DNA from: JANOMH01 sp031422295
GTDB lineage: Bacteria; Pseudomonadota; Alphaproteobacteria; Rhodobacterales; Rhodobacteraceae
Direction: 5' to 3'
DNA length: 64,000 nt
Assembly: GCA_031422295.1 (NCBI GenBank)
Contig: JANOQM010000053.1
Coordinates: forward strand, 175,072 to 239,071
Below, one piece after another: positions 1 to 8,854 of this stretch. The notes under the pieces were generated by a model, which worked only from the letters and a program-made list of their open reading frames with translations, searched no databases and was not told the origin of the DNA. The stretch's first letter is position 1, and each line of letters starts with the position of its first letter. The translations under genes and the position numbers were made by a program.

Positions 1-56
1 GGCCCGCCAACGCGGGTGCCCCGTCCTGCCGCCACAATGATCGCACCAACCCGCAT
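1..56 (-). CDS. ispD: IspD (or IspDF fusion) N-terminus, cut by the window edge
   Basis: Only the first 18 codons are inside the window. Read leftward from an ATG at 56, they encode MRVGAIIVAAGRGTRVGG, the nucleotide-binding start of 2-C-methyl-D-erythritol 4-phosphate cytidylyltransferase (AAGxGxR signature), third step of the MEP isoprenoid pathway. A GGAGG ribosome-binding site lies 6-7 bases before the ATG. In many alphaproteobacteria this protein is fused to IspF and lies beside dusB-ntrBC, which fits here; the fusion itself cannot be seen. MobA-like transferases share the AAGxGxR motif, so the family rests on motif plus neighbourhood. Confidence 0.75.
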   Translation of the reverse strand, partial: MRVGAIIVAAGRGTRVGG

Positions 57-254
57 CCTGCCTCCTGACGTGTTGGGCCTTTCCTAATCATTGGCACGCC
101 TGCGTGCAATTACGGCGTTTAAGCGGTGGGCAATGCCTAAAAACCGGGCAAAGCTGGTCTGGCGGGTAAAACTACACCGGCCAACATTGTAACCGGCTGG
201 GTGGCGGGTTAGATCGGAAGTATTCGCACAAAAATAAGGCAGACGTCCATTCAA
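57..254. promoter_or_regulatory. Divergent intergenic region ispD / dusB with a palindrome
   Basis: About 200 bases separate the divergent ispD and dusB starts and should hold both promoters. A palindrome, GCACGC-CT-GCGTGC, lies at 94-107. It is a plausible regulator site for the downstream nitrogen-control operon, but I cannot assign the protein that binds it. No clear -35/-10 pair was identified. Confidence 0.35.
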
Positions 255-1250
255 GTGGCACTTATACCAAGCCTATCCATCGGGGATGTAACTTTGGGCC
301 CACCTGTGGCCCTGTCGCCGTTGGCTGGAATCACTGATTTGCCGTTCCGGCAAGTTGTGCAGCGCTTTGGTGCGGGCTGGGTGGTGTCCGAAATGGTGGC
401 CAGCCAAGAGATGGTGCAGGCCAAGCCGGGGGTGCGCGAAAAGGCCGAACTGGGGTTTGATCAGGCCAATACCGCCGTGCAGATTGCCGGGCGCGAGGCC
501 TATTGGATGGCCGAGGCTGCCCGTCTGGTCGAGGCGAACGGTGCGCGAATGATTGATATCAATATGGGTTGCCCGGCCAAAAAGGTGACAAACGGCTATT
601 CCGGGTCGGCTTTGCTGAAAGACCCCGATCATGCCCTGACATTGATTGCTGCGGTGGTGAATGCGGTCAAGGTGCCGGTCACGCTGAAAACCCGGCTGGG
701 TTGGGATGATGCCTGCCTGAATGCCGCTGATGTGGCGCGGCGTGCCGAACAGGCCGGGATCAGGATGGTCACGATCCATGGCCGGACGCGGTGCCAGTTT
801 TACAAAGGCGCTGCCGATTGGGATGCGATCCGCGCGATCAAGGATGCCGTGTCGATTCCGGTGATTGCGAATGGAGATATTGTCGATGCCGCAACCGCGC
901 GGACGGCGCTGGCGCGGTCGGGCGCTGATGGCGTGATGATCGGGCGGGGGGCACAGGGGCGGCCTTGGGTTTTGGCGCAGGTGGCGCATGAATTATACGG
1001 CAGCCCTGCACCGCTGGTGCCCGATCGGGCCGGATTTATCGATATGGTCTGCGGCCATTACACAGCGATGCTGGGGTTTTATGGCAGCACGTTGGGCGTT
1101 CGGACCGCGCGCAAACATCTGGGCTGGTATATGGACACCGTGCAAACCCCTGCACCATTGCGCCAGCGGGTGCTGACGGAAACTGACCCTGCATTGGTGC
1201 TGCGCCTGCTGGCCGATGCCCTGACCCAACCACAAGGCATTGCGGCATGA
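255..1250 (+). CDS. dusB: tRNA-dihydrouridine synthase B (NifR3 family)
   Basis: 331-residue FMN-dependent TIM-barrel enzyme that reduces specific uridines in tRNA to dihydrouridine. Visible signatures: SPLAGITDLPFR (21-32), VSEMVAS (44-50), the catalytic-cysteine motif DINMGCPAKK (Cys106) and the phosphate-binding end GVMIGRGAQGRPW. The start is GTG at 255; the nearest AAGG is about 15 bases upstream, so initiation signals are weak. It is first in a dusB-ntrB-ntrC cluster, the arrangement called nifR3-ntrBC in Rhodobacter capsulatus. Its stop overlaps the ntrB ATG (ATGA), so the genes are probably cotranscribed and translationally coupled. There is no evidence that DusB itself acts in nitrogen control. 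Confidence 0.93.
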   Translation: MALIPSLSIGDVTLGPPVALSPLAGITDLPFRQVVQRFGAGWVVSEMVASQEMVQAKPGVREKAELGFDQANTAVQIAGREAYWMAEAARLVEANGARMIDINMGCPAKKVTNGYSGSALLKDPDHALTLIAAVVNAVKVPVTLKTRLGWDDACLNAADVARRAEQAGIRMVTIHGRTRCQFYKGAADWDAIRAIKDAVSIPVIANGDIVDAATARTALARSGADGVMIGRGAQGRPWVLAQVAHELYGSPAPLVPDRAGFIDMVCGHYTAMLGFYGSTLGVRTARKHLGWYMDTVQTPAPLRQRVLTETDPALVLRLLADALTQPQGIAA

Positions 1251-2338
1251 TCCTGGATACCGCGCTGTGGAATTCCCTGCCGGTTCCCGCCCTGCTGTTG
1301 GCCCGGGATGATACGATTGCGCAGATCAACCCGGCTGCGGAATTATTCCTGAATCTGTCGGCCCGCGCCCTGACCGGCGCCCCGCTATGGGACAAGGTGA
1401 TGATTGATGCGCCGCTTGAAGCGGCCTTTGCCAAGGCGCGCGGGCAGGGGTCGTCGCTGTTTGTCAATGATGTTGATGTTGGCAGCGGTGAACGCGCGCC
1501 GATGCAATGCAATATCCAGTTTGCCCCGCTGCAAGGCACCGAGGGGCTGATGCTGATGATGATATCACCGCGCGAAATTGCCAGCCGGATGACGCAGAAC
1601 GCAAGTTCGCACAAAGCCGCCAAATCGGCAATCGGCATGGCTGAAATGCTGGCGCATGAGATCAAGAACCCGCTGGCTGGCATCACCGGCGCGGCGCAGT
1701 TGATTTCGATGTCGCTGACCGGACCCGATCTGGAACTGACTGATCTGATCGTCGAGGAATCCCGCCGCATCGTAAAACTGCTCGAACAGGTCGAACAATT
1801 CGGCAATCTGCGGCCCCCGGCCCTGAAACCCGTGAATATTCATGATGTGCTGGACCGCGCGCGCCAATCCGCCGCTGTCGGATTCGGCGCGCATATGCTG
1901 TTTATCGAAGATTACGATCCGTCCTTGCCCCGCGCCATGGCCGACAGTGACCAGTTGTTGCAGGTCTTCCTAAACTTGCTGAAAAATGCGTCCGAGGCGG
2001 GCAGGGCGGGCGGGTCAATCCGGCTGCATACGTTTTACGAACCATCGCTGCGGGTCCGGCGCGATGACGGGACTTTGGCACGGTTGCCGTTGCAGATAGA
2101 GGTCATTGATGATGGCCCCGGCCTGCCACCTGCGATTGCGGCGGATGTGTTCGAGCCGTTTGTCAGTGGCCGCGAAAACGGCACCGGGCTGGGTCTGGCA
2201 CTGGTATCCAAGTTGATCGGTGATGCAGGCGGTTGGATATCGGTGGATTCGGTGCCGGGCCGGACGGTATTTCGGGTGTCGTTACCCTTGGCCCCAAAAG
2301 GGTCTGAGGATCTGGATTTAGAGAACGGAGTGATCTGA
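1247..2338 (+). CDS. ntrB: Nitrogen regulation sensor kinase NtrB (GlnL)
   Basis: 363-residue cytosolic histidine kinase without membrane segments. An N-terminal PAS-like region (about 5-110) is followed by a HisKA box LAHEIKNPLAGITGAAQLI with phospho-acceptor His137, then HATPase motifs: N box NLLKNASEA (about 245), DDGPGLP and GTGLGLALV. The family senses nitrogen status through PII proteins and phosphorylates or dephosphorylates NtrC. The ATG overlaps the dusB stop and the TGA overlaps the ntrC ATG by one base, so the three genes form a tight operon. The function is secure from family, motifs and context. Confidence 0.95.
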   Translation: MILDTALWNSLPVPALLLARDDTIAQINPAAELFLNLSARALTGAPLWDKVMIDAPLEAAFAKARGQGSSLFVNDVDVGSGERAPMQCNIQFAPLQGTEGLMLMMISPREIASRMTQNASSHKAAKSAIGMAEMLAHEIKNPLAGITGAAQLISMSLTGPDLELTDLIVEESRRIVKLLEQVEQFGNLRPPALKPVNIHDVLDRARQSAAVGFGAHMLFIEDYDPSLPRAMADSDQLLQVFLNLLKNASEAGRAGGSIRLHTFYEPSLRVRRDDGTLARLPLQIEVIDDGPGLPPAIAADVFEPFVSGRENGTGLGLALVSKLIGDAGGWISVDSVPGRTVFRVSLPLAPKGSEDLDLENGVI

Positions 2339-3702
2339 TGGACGGAACCGTATTAGTTGCCGATGACGACCGGACCATCCGCACCGTGCTGACGCAGGCC
2401 CTGACGCGGGCGGGCTGCAAGGTGCATGCCACGTCATCGCTGGTGACGCTGATGCGCTGGGTCGACGAGGGCAAGGGTGATCTGGTGATTTCCGATGTCA
2501 TCATGCCGGACGGCAATGGGCTGGAACAATTGCCATTGATCGCCAAGGCCCGGCCGGGCCTGCCGGTGATCATCATTTCGGCGCAAAACACCATCATGAC
2601 GGCAATCCATGCGGCCGAGGCGGATGCCTATGATTATCTGCCCAAACCGTTCGACCTGCCCGACCTGATGAAACGCGCCGCCCGCGCGCTCGAGGTCAAA
2701 CGCCGCGCCCCGGCCCCCCGCGCCGACATTATCGACAAGGCCAGCGACCTGCCGCTGGTCGGGCGGACAACTGCGATGCAGGCGCTATACCGGCTGGTGG
2801 CCCGGGTGATGAATACCCCCTTGCCGGTGCTGATCACCGGCGAAAGTGGCACTGGAAAATCCCTGATTGCCCGCGCTATCCATGATTTTTCCGACCGGCG
2901 CAGCCAGCCGTTTGTGGTGGTGTCGGCTGCTGACCTGCAAGGCATGGACGGCCCGGCAATGGTGCTGGCGCGGGCAAAGGGCGGGTCTATCCTGCTGGAT
3001 GAGGTCAGCGATCTGAATGAGGATGCCCAAAGCCGGATTGTGCGGATGCTGGACAGTCTGGGCGATAATGCGCCACGCATCATGTCCACCTCGCAATCCG
3101 ACCTGATGGGCCGGATGGAACTGGGCCATTTCCGCGAGGATCTGTTTTACCGGCTGGGCGGGGTCAGTATCGCCGTGCCCGCCTTGCGCGAGCGGGTCGA
3201 TGATATTCCGCTGTTGGCCGATCATTTTCTGGCGCGGGCCGAACGCGAGGGCGCTGTGCTGCGCAAACTGGCGGGCGGTGCACTTGAGGTGGTGCGCAGC
3301 TACAGCTGGCCGGGCAATGTGCGGCAATTGGAAAATGCGATCAGACGGCTGGTTGTCACCTCATCCGAAGAAGATATCAGCCGGGCCGAGGTCGAATCGG
3401 TTTTGGGCAGCCAGCCGGCGATGGAGCCATTGCGCGGCAGTGGCGAGGGTGAAAAACTGATGGCGTCGGTCAACAAACACCTGCGCCGATATTTCGATCT
3501 GCACGGCGGCGTTCTTCCGCCACCGGGGCTGTACAACCGGATTTTGCGTGAAGTTGAAACGCCTTTGATCGAAATTGCGCTGGATGCGACGGGTGGCAAC
3601 CAAGCTAAATGTGCCGATCTTTTGGGGATCAACCGCAATACTTTGCGCAAGAAGATCACCGAGTTGGATATCCGCGTGACACGGCGCCGCAAGTTGATGT
3701 AA
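2338..3702 (+). CDS. ntrC: Nitrogen response regulator NtrC, GAFTGA-less type
   Basis: 454 residues. Receiver domain with the acidic pocket at 9-11, phospho-acceptor Asp53 and the KPF lysine near 103; AAA+ domain with Walker A GESGTGKS (168-175) and Walker B ILLDEVSDL (218-226); Fis-type helix-turn-helix near 414-447. Between strand PFVVVSAADL and AKGGS there are only about 14 residues, where typical NtrC proteins have about 40 including the GAFTGA loop that contacts sigma-54. The loop is absent. This is the known feature of Rhodobacter capsulatus NtrC, which activates sigma-70 promoters. It is last in the dusB-ntrBC cluster; 93 bases separate it from ntrY. Confidence 0.95.
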   Translation: MDGTVLVADDDRTIRTVLTQALTRAGCKVHATSSLVTLMRWVDEGKGDLVISDVIMPDGNGLEQLPLIAKARPGLPVIIISAQNTIMTAIHAAEADAYDYLPKPFDLPDLMKRAARALEVKRRAPAPRADIIDKASDLPLVGRTTAMQALYRLVARVMNTPLPVLITGESGTGKSLIARAIHDFSDRRSQPFVVVSAADLQGMDGPAMVLARAKGGSILLDEVSDLNEDAQSRIVRMLDSLGDNAPRIMSTSQSDLMGRMELGHFREDLFYRLGGVSIAVPALRERVDDIPLLADHFLARAEREGAVLRKLAGGALEVVRSYSWPGNVRQLENAIRRLVVTSSEEDISRAEVESVLGSQPAMEPLRGSGEGEKLMASVNKHLRRYFDLHGGVLPPPGLYNRILREVETPLIEIALDATGGNQAKCADLLGINRNTLRKKITELDIRVTRRRKLM

Positions 3703-3795
3703 AACCGCAACATAACCGTGGCCCCCAGGTAACCCCAGGGCAGGACCCCGGAAAGACGCGGTAGCGGGGTTCGCCCCATCAACAAGGTCAAGCAC

Positions 3796-6045
3796 GTGGC
3801 ACGGTCCCTGACGGGTCTGACATTCACACGTTTCAACCGGCTGCGCAGGCAGCGGCGGGTGCAGAATGCGGCCACGCTGGGGCTGGTCATTCTGGGGCCG
3901 TTGCTGGCTGGATTGACTTATTATGCGCTGGGGCCGCTCGACCAGAATGCCAATGCGCCGCTGTTGCGGATCGTGCTGCTGGCCGACCTGATTTATGTGC
4001 TGGTCGTTGCCTCGATGGTGCTGATCCGTGTGGCCAAGATGATCGCTGCACGGCGGGCGAAATCGGCGGGGTCGCTGCTGCACTTGCGGCTGACAGGCGT
4101 GTTTGCGCTGGTGGCGCTGATCCCGACTGTGCTGGTCGCGGTGTTTTCGGTGCTGACGATCAATGTGGGGCTGGAGGGGTGGTTTTCGGACCGGGTGCGC
4201 AATGTGCTGGGCACCTCGCTTTTGGCCGCGCAAGCCTATGAAGAAGAACACAAACAGGACCTCAGCCGCGATGGGCTGGGGTTGGCCGGGTTTCTGAACA
4301 CTGAACGGCAGGCCACATTTTTCATGTCCGACGCCGAAGTGCGCCAAGCCTTGGGGCGGGTACAGCCGCAGGTCGAACGCTCCCTGACCGAGGCGTTCGT
4401 GATTGACGGGCTGGGCGATATCCGGGCCCGCGGGGCGCGGTCATATGAATTTGATTACGAACGCCCGACGGCCGAAAATCTGGTCGAGGCGCGTGAGGCC
4501 GGGATCGTTATCCTGCAGGATTGGGCGAACAATGAATTCCGCGCCCTGATCCCGCTGACCGCATTCGAGGACCGGTTCTTATATGTCAGCCGGGCAGTGG
4601 ACGGCGAAATTCTGTCCTTGCTGGACGATACCCAGCAAACCGTCGCCTTGTATGAACAGCTGGAAAATGACCGGGGCCGGTTGTTGTTTGAATTCGGCCT
4701 GCTGTACTTGGGCTTTGCCGTGATGCTGATACTGGCCGCGATCTGGCTGGGGTTGTGGTTTGCGGAACGGCTGTCCAAACCCGTGGGCCGATTGGTAAAT
4801 GCGTCACAACGGGTGGGGTCGGGTGATCTGGATGTGCGGGTGATCGAGGAAGACGGTGATGATGAGATTGCACAATTAGGTCGCTATTTCAATCAGATGA
4901 CGACCGATCTTAAGGTGCAACGAGACACTCTGATGGACAATACCCAGCAGATCGAGGAACGCCGCAGGCTGTTTGATTCCGTGCTGAGTTCAGTCAAGTC
5001 GGGGGTGGTGGGGCTGGACCCGCAGGGCCGGGTGACCTTTGCCAACCCATCGGCACGACGGCTGCTATATGTCGGGCCTGCGCAGGAAGATATGGCGCTG
5101 GACCATGCCGTGCCGGAATTCGCCCCGCTTTTCCAGCAATTACGCGCATCAGTCACGGACGGCGTGCAGGACCAAGTCAATCTGGTGCGCGGCGGTAAAC
5201 AGGAAAGTCTGCTGGTCCGGATGTCGCCGCGCCGCGCTGATACCGGAGAATTAGAAGGCTATGTCGTGGCCTTTGACGATGTGACCGATCTGGTATCGGC
5301 ACAGCGCATGGCCGCCTGGGGCGATGTGGCCCGCCGCATTGCGCATGAAATCAAGAACCCGCTGACCCCGATCCAATTATCCGCCGAACGGATCAAACGC
5401 AAATTCCGGGGCCGGCTGGGCGATGACGCGGCATCTTTGGACCAGTTGACCGATGTGATCGTGCGCCAGACCAATGACCTGCGCCGGATTGTCGATGAGT
5501 TTTCCAAGTTTGCCCGGATGCCCGAACCCGAACTGGTCAATCAGGATCTGGCGACAGTGTTGCGCGATGCGGTGACATTGCAGGAACCGGCCTTGATCGG
5601 GATTGCGCTGAAATCCGATATTCCACCTGGGTTGGTCATGGCTGATTTTGACGCAACGATGATTTCGCAATCGCTGACAAACCTGATTAAGAACGCCGGG
5701 GAAGCCATTGAATCTTTGCAGGAAAAAGGTGCGCCGTTAAACTTTGCGCCCGAAGTCAGGGTGGCCATGGAAATTGGTCCCACCTCTGCCCGGATCACCA
5801 TTTCCGACAACGGCATCGGCCTGCCCGAGGATCGCGCGCGGCTGTTTGAACCCTATGTGACGACACGGGCCAGCGGCACCGGGCTGGGCTTGCCGATTGT
5901 CAAAAAGATTATCGAAGAACATGACGGCACATTGACGCTGGAAGATGCTGCCATTTTTGACGGCAATTCCCACGCCGGGGCGATGGCCGTGATTATTTTG
6001 CCGGTCAAACCGGTCCACCAGACAGAAACGCAAGCAGCAGAATGA
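3796..6045 (+). CDS. ntrY: Sensor kinase NtrY
   Basis: 749-residue membrane histidine kinase. Hydrophobic segments near 25-48, 57-80 and 95-118 precede a periplasmic region (about 120-280), a fourth segment (about 285-310), a HAMP domain (about 310-365), a PAS domain (about 375-490), a HisKA box RIAHEIKNPLTPIQL with His517, and HATPase motifs (NLIKNAGEAIE, DNGIGLP, GTGLGLPIV). The GTG start at 3796 has AAGG a few bases upstream. It precedes its partner ntrX by 7 bases. NtrY/NtrX pairs in alphaproteobacteria have been linked to nitrogen metabolism, redox and envelope control; the signal sensed here cannot be read from sequence. Confidence 0.93.
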   Translation: MARSLTGLTFTRFNRLRRQRRVQNAATLGLVILGPLLAGLTYYALGPLDQNANAPLLRIVLLADLIYVLVVASMVLIRVAKMIAARRAKSAGSLLHLRLTGVFALVALIPTVLVAVFSVLTINVGLEGWFSDRVRNVLGTSLLAAQAYEEEHKQDLSRDGLGLAGFLNTERQATFFMSDAEVRQALGRVQPQVERSLTEAFVIDGLGDIRARGARSYEFDYERPTAENLVEAREAGIVILQDWANNEFRALIPLTAFEDRFLYVSRAVDGEILSLLDDTQQTVALYEQLENDRGRLLFEFGLLYLGFAVMLILAAIWLGLWFAERLSKPVGRLVNASQRVGSGDLDVRVIEEDGDDEIAQLGRYFNQMTTDLKVQRDTLMDNTQQIEERRRLFDSVLSSVKSGVVGLDPQGRVTFANPSARRLLYVGPAQEDMALDHAVPEFAPLFQQLRASVTDGVQDQVNLVRGGKQESLLVRMSPRRADTGELEGYVVAFDDVTDLVSAQRMAAWGDVARRIAHEIKNPLTPIQLSAERIKRKFRGRLGDDAASLDQLTDVIVRQTNDLRRIVDEFSKFARMPEPELVNQDLATVLRDAVTLQEPALIGIALKSDIPPGLVMADFDATMISQSLTNLIKNAGEAIESLQEKGAPLNFAPEVRVAMEIGPTSARITISDNGIGLPEDRARLFEPYVTTRASGTGLGLPIVKKIIEEHDGTLTLEDAAIFDGNSHAGAMAVIILPVKPVHQTETQAAE

Positions 6046-6052
6046 GGGTTAC

Positions 6053-7450
6053 ATGGGCGATATCCTGATCACCGATGATGAACGCGACATCCGCGAACTT
6101 ATCTCGGATATCTTGAAGGACGAAGGGTTTACCACGCGGCTGGCGGGAAATTCTGAACAATGCATGGCCGAAATCGCCAAAGACCTGCCCGCGCTGATGA
6201 TCCTCGATATCTGGCTGAAAGACAGCAAGATGGACGGGATCGACATTCTGAAAACCGTCAAACGCGAACATCCTGATGTGCCGATTGTCATCATCTCGGG
6301 CCATGGGAATATCGAAATTGCGGTCGCCGCGATCAAACAGGGCGCTTATGATTTCATCGAAAAGCCGTTCAATATTGACCAGTTGATGGTGGTCATTCGC
6401 CGCGCGATGGAAGTGTCCCGCCTGCGGCGCGAGAATATCGAGCTGAAGCGGGGCGAGACGTTTACCGCCGAAATGCTGGGCGACAGTGCGGCGTTCCGGG
6501 CGTTGCGGGCACAATTGGACAAAGTTACCAAGTCCAACGGAAGGGTGATGCTGACGGGCGAGCCTGGATCGGGCAAGGAAGTGGCCGCCCGCTATATCCA
6601 TTCAAATTCCAACCGCGCCTCGGCCCCGTTCATCACCGTCAGTTCAGCCACTGTAGAGCCGGACCGGATGGAGGATGTGTTGTTTGGCCGCGATGGCGCG
6701 GAAAAGGGTATTGAGAAGGGCCTGCTGGAGCAGGCCAATGGCGGCGTCATCTACTTTGACGAAGTGGCCGATATGCCGATTGGCACCCAGTCGAAAATCC
6801 TGCGTGTTCTCGTTGATCAGCAGTTTCAACGGGTTGGCAGCAGTGACAAGGTGCAGGTCGATCTGCGGGTTATCTCCAGCACAACCAAGGATTTGCAGGC
6901 CGCAATTGCCGCCGGAACTTTCCGGCAGGAACTGTTCCACCGCCTGAATGTCGTACCGATCCATGTGCCCAGTCTGGAGGAACGGCGCGAGGATATTCCG
7001 CTATTGGCCGAACATTTCATTGGCATTCTGAACCGCACACAGGGCCTGCCATTGCGCAAACTGGCCGAAGATGCACGCGCATTGCTACAGACCATGCTGT
7101 GGCCGGGTAATGTGCGGCAGTTGAAGAACGTCGTGGAACGCGTTCTGATCCTTGGGGAATCGTCCGGTGACATACTGGCGCGCGAATTGCCCAGCAGCGA
7201 AGAAACCACTGGCGAAGAGGGCCGCGTGGTGCTGTCTGGCGGGCTGGCTACTTTGCCGCTGCGCGAGGCGCGGGAGTTGTTCGAGCGCGAATACCTGCTA
7301 ACCCAGATCAACCGCTTTGGTGGCAATATCAGCCGCACCGCATCATTTGTCGGCATGGAAAGGTCAGCCCTGCACCGCAAATTGAAATCGCTGGGGGTCG
7401 TTACCTCGTCCAAGGCCGGGGGGCGGGTGGCGTATGTTGATGAAGACTGA
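6053..7450 (+). CDS. ntrX: Response regulator NtrX, without a GAFTGA loop
   Basis: 465 residues: receiver domain with Asp52 and the EKPF lysine near 103, AAA+ domain with Walker A GEPGSGKE and Walker B VIYFDEVADM, and a C-terminal Fis-type helix-turn-helix (ISRTASFVGMERSALHRKL). Where sigma-54 activators carry LFGHEKGAFTGA, this protein reads LFGRDGAEKGIEKGLLE, so the sigma-54 contact motif is missing, as in the neighbouring NtrC. The ATG follows a GAGGG ribosome-binding site 7 bases after ntrY, so NtrY/NtrX is one operon and signalling pair. Promoter targets are not visible. Confidence 0.93.
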   Translation: MGDILITDDERDIRELISDILKDEGFTTRLAGNSEQCMAEIAKDLPALMILDIWLKDSKMDGIDILKTVKREHPDVPIVIISGHGNIEIAVAAIKQGAYDFIEKPFNIDQLMVVIRRAMEVSRLRRENIELKRGETFTAEMLGDSAAFRALRAQLDKVTKSNGRVMLTGEPGSGKEVAARYIHSNSNRASAPFITVSSATVEPDRMEDVLFGRDGAEKGIEKGLLEQANGGVIYFDEVADMPIGTQSKILRVLVDQQFQRVGSSDKVQVDLRVISSTTKDLQAAIAAGTFRQELFHRLNVVPIHVPSLEERREDIPLLAEHFIGILNRTQGLPLRKLAEDARALLQTMLWPGNVRQLKNVVERVLILGESSGDILARELPSSEETTGEEGRVVLSGGLATLPLREARELFEREYLLTQINRFGGNISRTASFVGMERSALHRKLKSLGVVTSSKAGGRVAYVDED

Positions 7451-7477
7451 CACCATGGGCCCGACGGGAGACCAGAT

Positions 7478-8854
7478 ATGAAAGTGATCGTCTGTGGCGC
7501 CGGCCAGGTTGGCTGGCAGATTGCGCGGCATCTGGCGGGCGAGGGCAATGATGTCACGATTATTGACAGCAATGCCGAGTTGGTCCGCCGTGCGGCCGAA
7601 ACCCTCGATGTGCAGGGCGTGGCAGGCTTTGCCAGCTATCCCGATGTGCTGGACCGGGCCGGGGCGCGTGACGCGGATATGATCATTGCCGCGACCTATT
7701 CGGACGAAGTGAACATGATCGTTTGTGAGGTTGCCAATTCGGTGTTTGGGGTGCAGCGAAAAATCGCCCGGCTGCGCGCCCAAAGCTATCTGGAACCGAT
7801 TTACAGCGATCTGTTTCAACGCGACCGGTTGTCGATTGACGTGGTGATCAGCCCGGAAAAAGAAGTGGCCGATGCCGCCCTGCAACGCCTCAGCGCGCCT
7901 GCCGCCTTTGATACAGAAAGCTTTCTGGATGGCCGGGCATTGCTGTTGGGCGTCGATATCGGCCCTGATTGCCCGGTGATCGATACCCCGCTACGGCAGC
8001 TGACTGACCTGTTTTCGACGCTGCGGGCGATTGTCGTGGGTATCCGTCGCGCCGGCCGGTTGTTTGCCCCTTCTGCCGACGATCAGATATTTGTCGGCGA
8101 TCAGTGCTATATCTTCGCCGATACCGCCGACATGCCCCGCACGATGGAGATTTTTGGCAAGACCCATTCGAAAATCGACCGCGTGGTAATTATCGGTGGC
8201 GGCAATGTGGGTCTTGCTGTGGCCAAGGCGCTGGAAAGCAGTCCGCAAAAAATCCGGGTCAAGATGATTGAAAAAAGCCGCGCCCGGGCCGAGGTGGCCG
8301 CGGATGCGCTGACCAAAACGATCGTTTTGCATGGCGACGGCCTTGATACCGCGATATTGGACGAGGCCAGCATTGCCACGGCAGATGCCGTGCTGACCCT
8401 GACCGATGATGACAAGACCAATCTGCTGGCTGCCGTCCGGGCCAAACAGATGGGCTGTAAAATGTCGATCTGCCTGTCGAATGACCCGACATTGTTGCCG
8501 CTGGTCAGCCCGCTGGGTATTGACGCCTATCTGAACCCGCGCGCCACCACCGTCAGCTCGATCCTGCGCCATATCCGGCATGGTCGGGTGCGCGGCGTTT
8601 ATTCCATCGGTGACGCCGAGGCCGAGATGATCGAGGCGCAGGTGCTGGGCACCTCGCCTTTGGCCGGGCAAAAGATCAAGGATATTGCCTTTCCGGATGG
8701 CGTTTTGGTCGGCGGTTTGATGAAGGGCGGCAAACTGGTCAAACCAACCGGCGATCTGCGGATTGACGAAGGCGATGTCATTGCCATTTTTGCCATGGCC
8801 GCCGATGTCCCCGAGGTGGAGCGGTTGTTGCAAGTTTCGGTCGAATTTTTCTGA
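7478..8854 (+). CDS. trkA: Trk potassium uptake NAD-binding subunit TrkA
   Basis: 458-residue cytosolic regulatory subunit of the Trk K+ channel complex. It is a tandem RCK protein: the first Rossmann fold starts MKVIVCGAGQVGWQIA, the second VVIIGGGNVGLAVAKALE near 235, each followed by an RCK_C region. It binds NAD(H) and gates TrkH. A good GGGAGA ribosome-binding site precedes the ATG. Its stop overlaps the trkH start (TGATG), so both subunits are coupled. Placement after ntrYX is common in related alphaproteobacteria. Confidence 0.95.
   Translation: MKVIVCGAGQVGWQIARHLAGEGNDVTIIDSNAELVRRAAETLDVQGVAGFASYPDVLDRAGARDADMIIAATYSDEVNMIVCEVANSVFGVQRKIARLRAQSYLEPIYSDLFQRDRLSIDVVISPEKEVADAALQRLSAPAAFDTESFLDGRALLLGVDIGPDCPVIDTPLRQLTDLFSTLRAIVVGIRRAGRLFAPSADDQIFVGDQCYIFADTADMPRTMEIFGKTHSKIDRVVIIGGGNVGLAVAKALESSPQKIRVKMIEKSRARAEVAADALTKTIVLHGDGLDTAILDEASIATADAVLTLTDDDKTNLLAAVRAKQMGCKMSICLSNDPTLLPLVSPLGIDAYLNPRATTVSSILRHIRHGRVRGVYSIGDAEAEMIEAQVLGTSPLAGQKIKDIAFPDGVLVGGLMKGGKLVKPTGDLRIDEGDVIAIFAMAADVPEVERLLQVSVEFF

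Noticed and set aside
91..110. Sigma-54-like promoter (TTGGCACG...TGCA) upstream of dusB
   Set aside because: The GG and GC elements are 13 rather than 12 bases apart, the TTGC block is poor, and the stretch is better read as a GCACGC-CT-GCGTGC palindrome.
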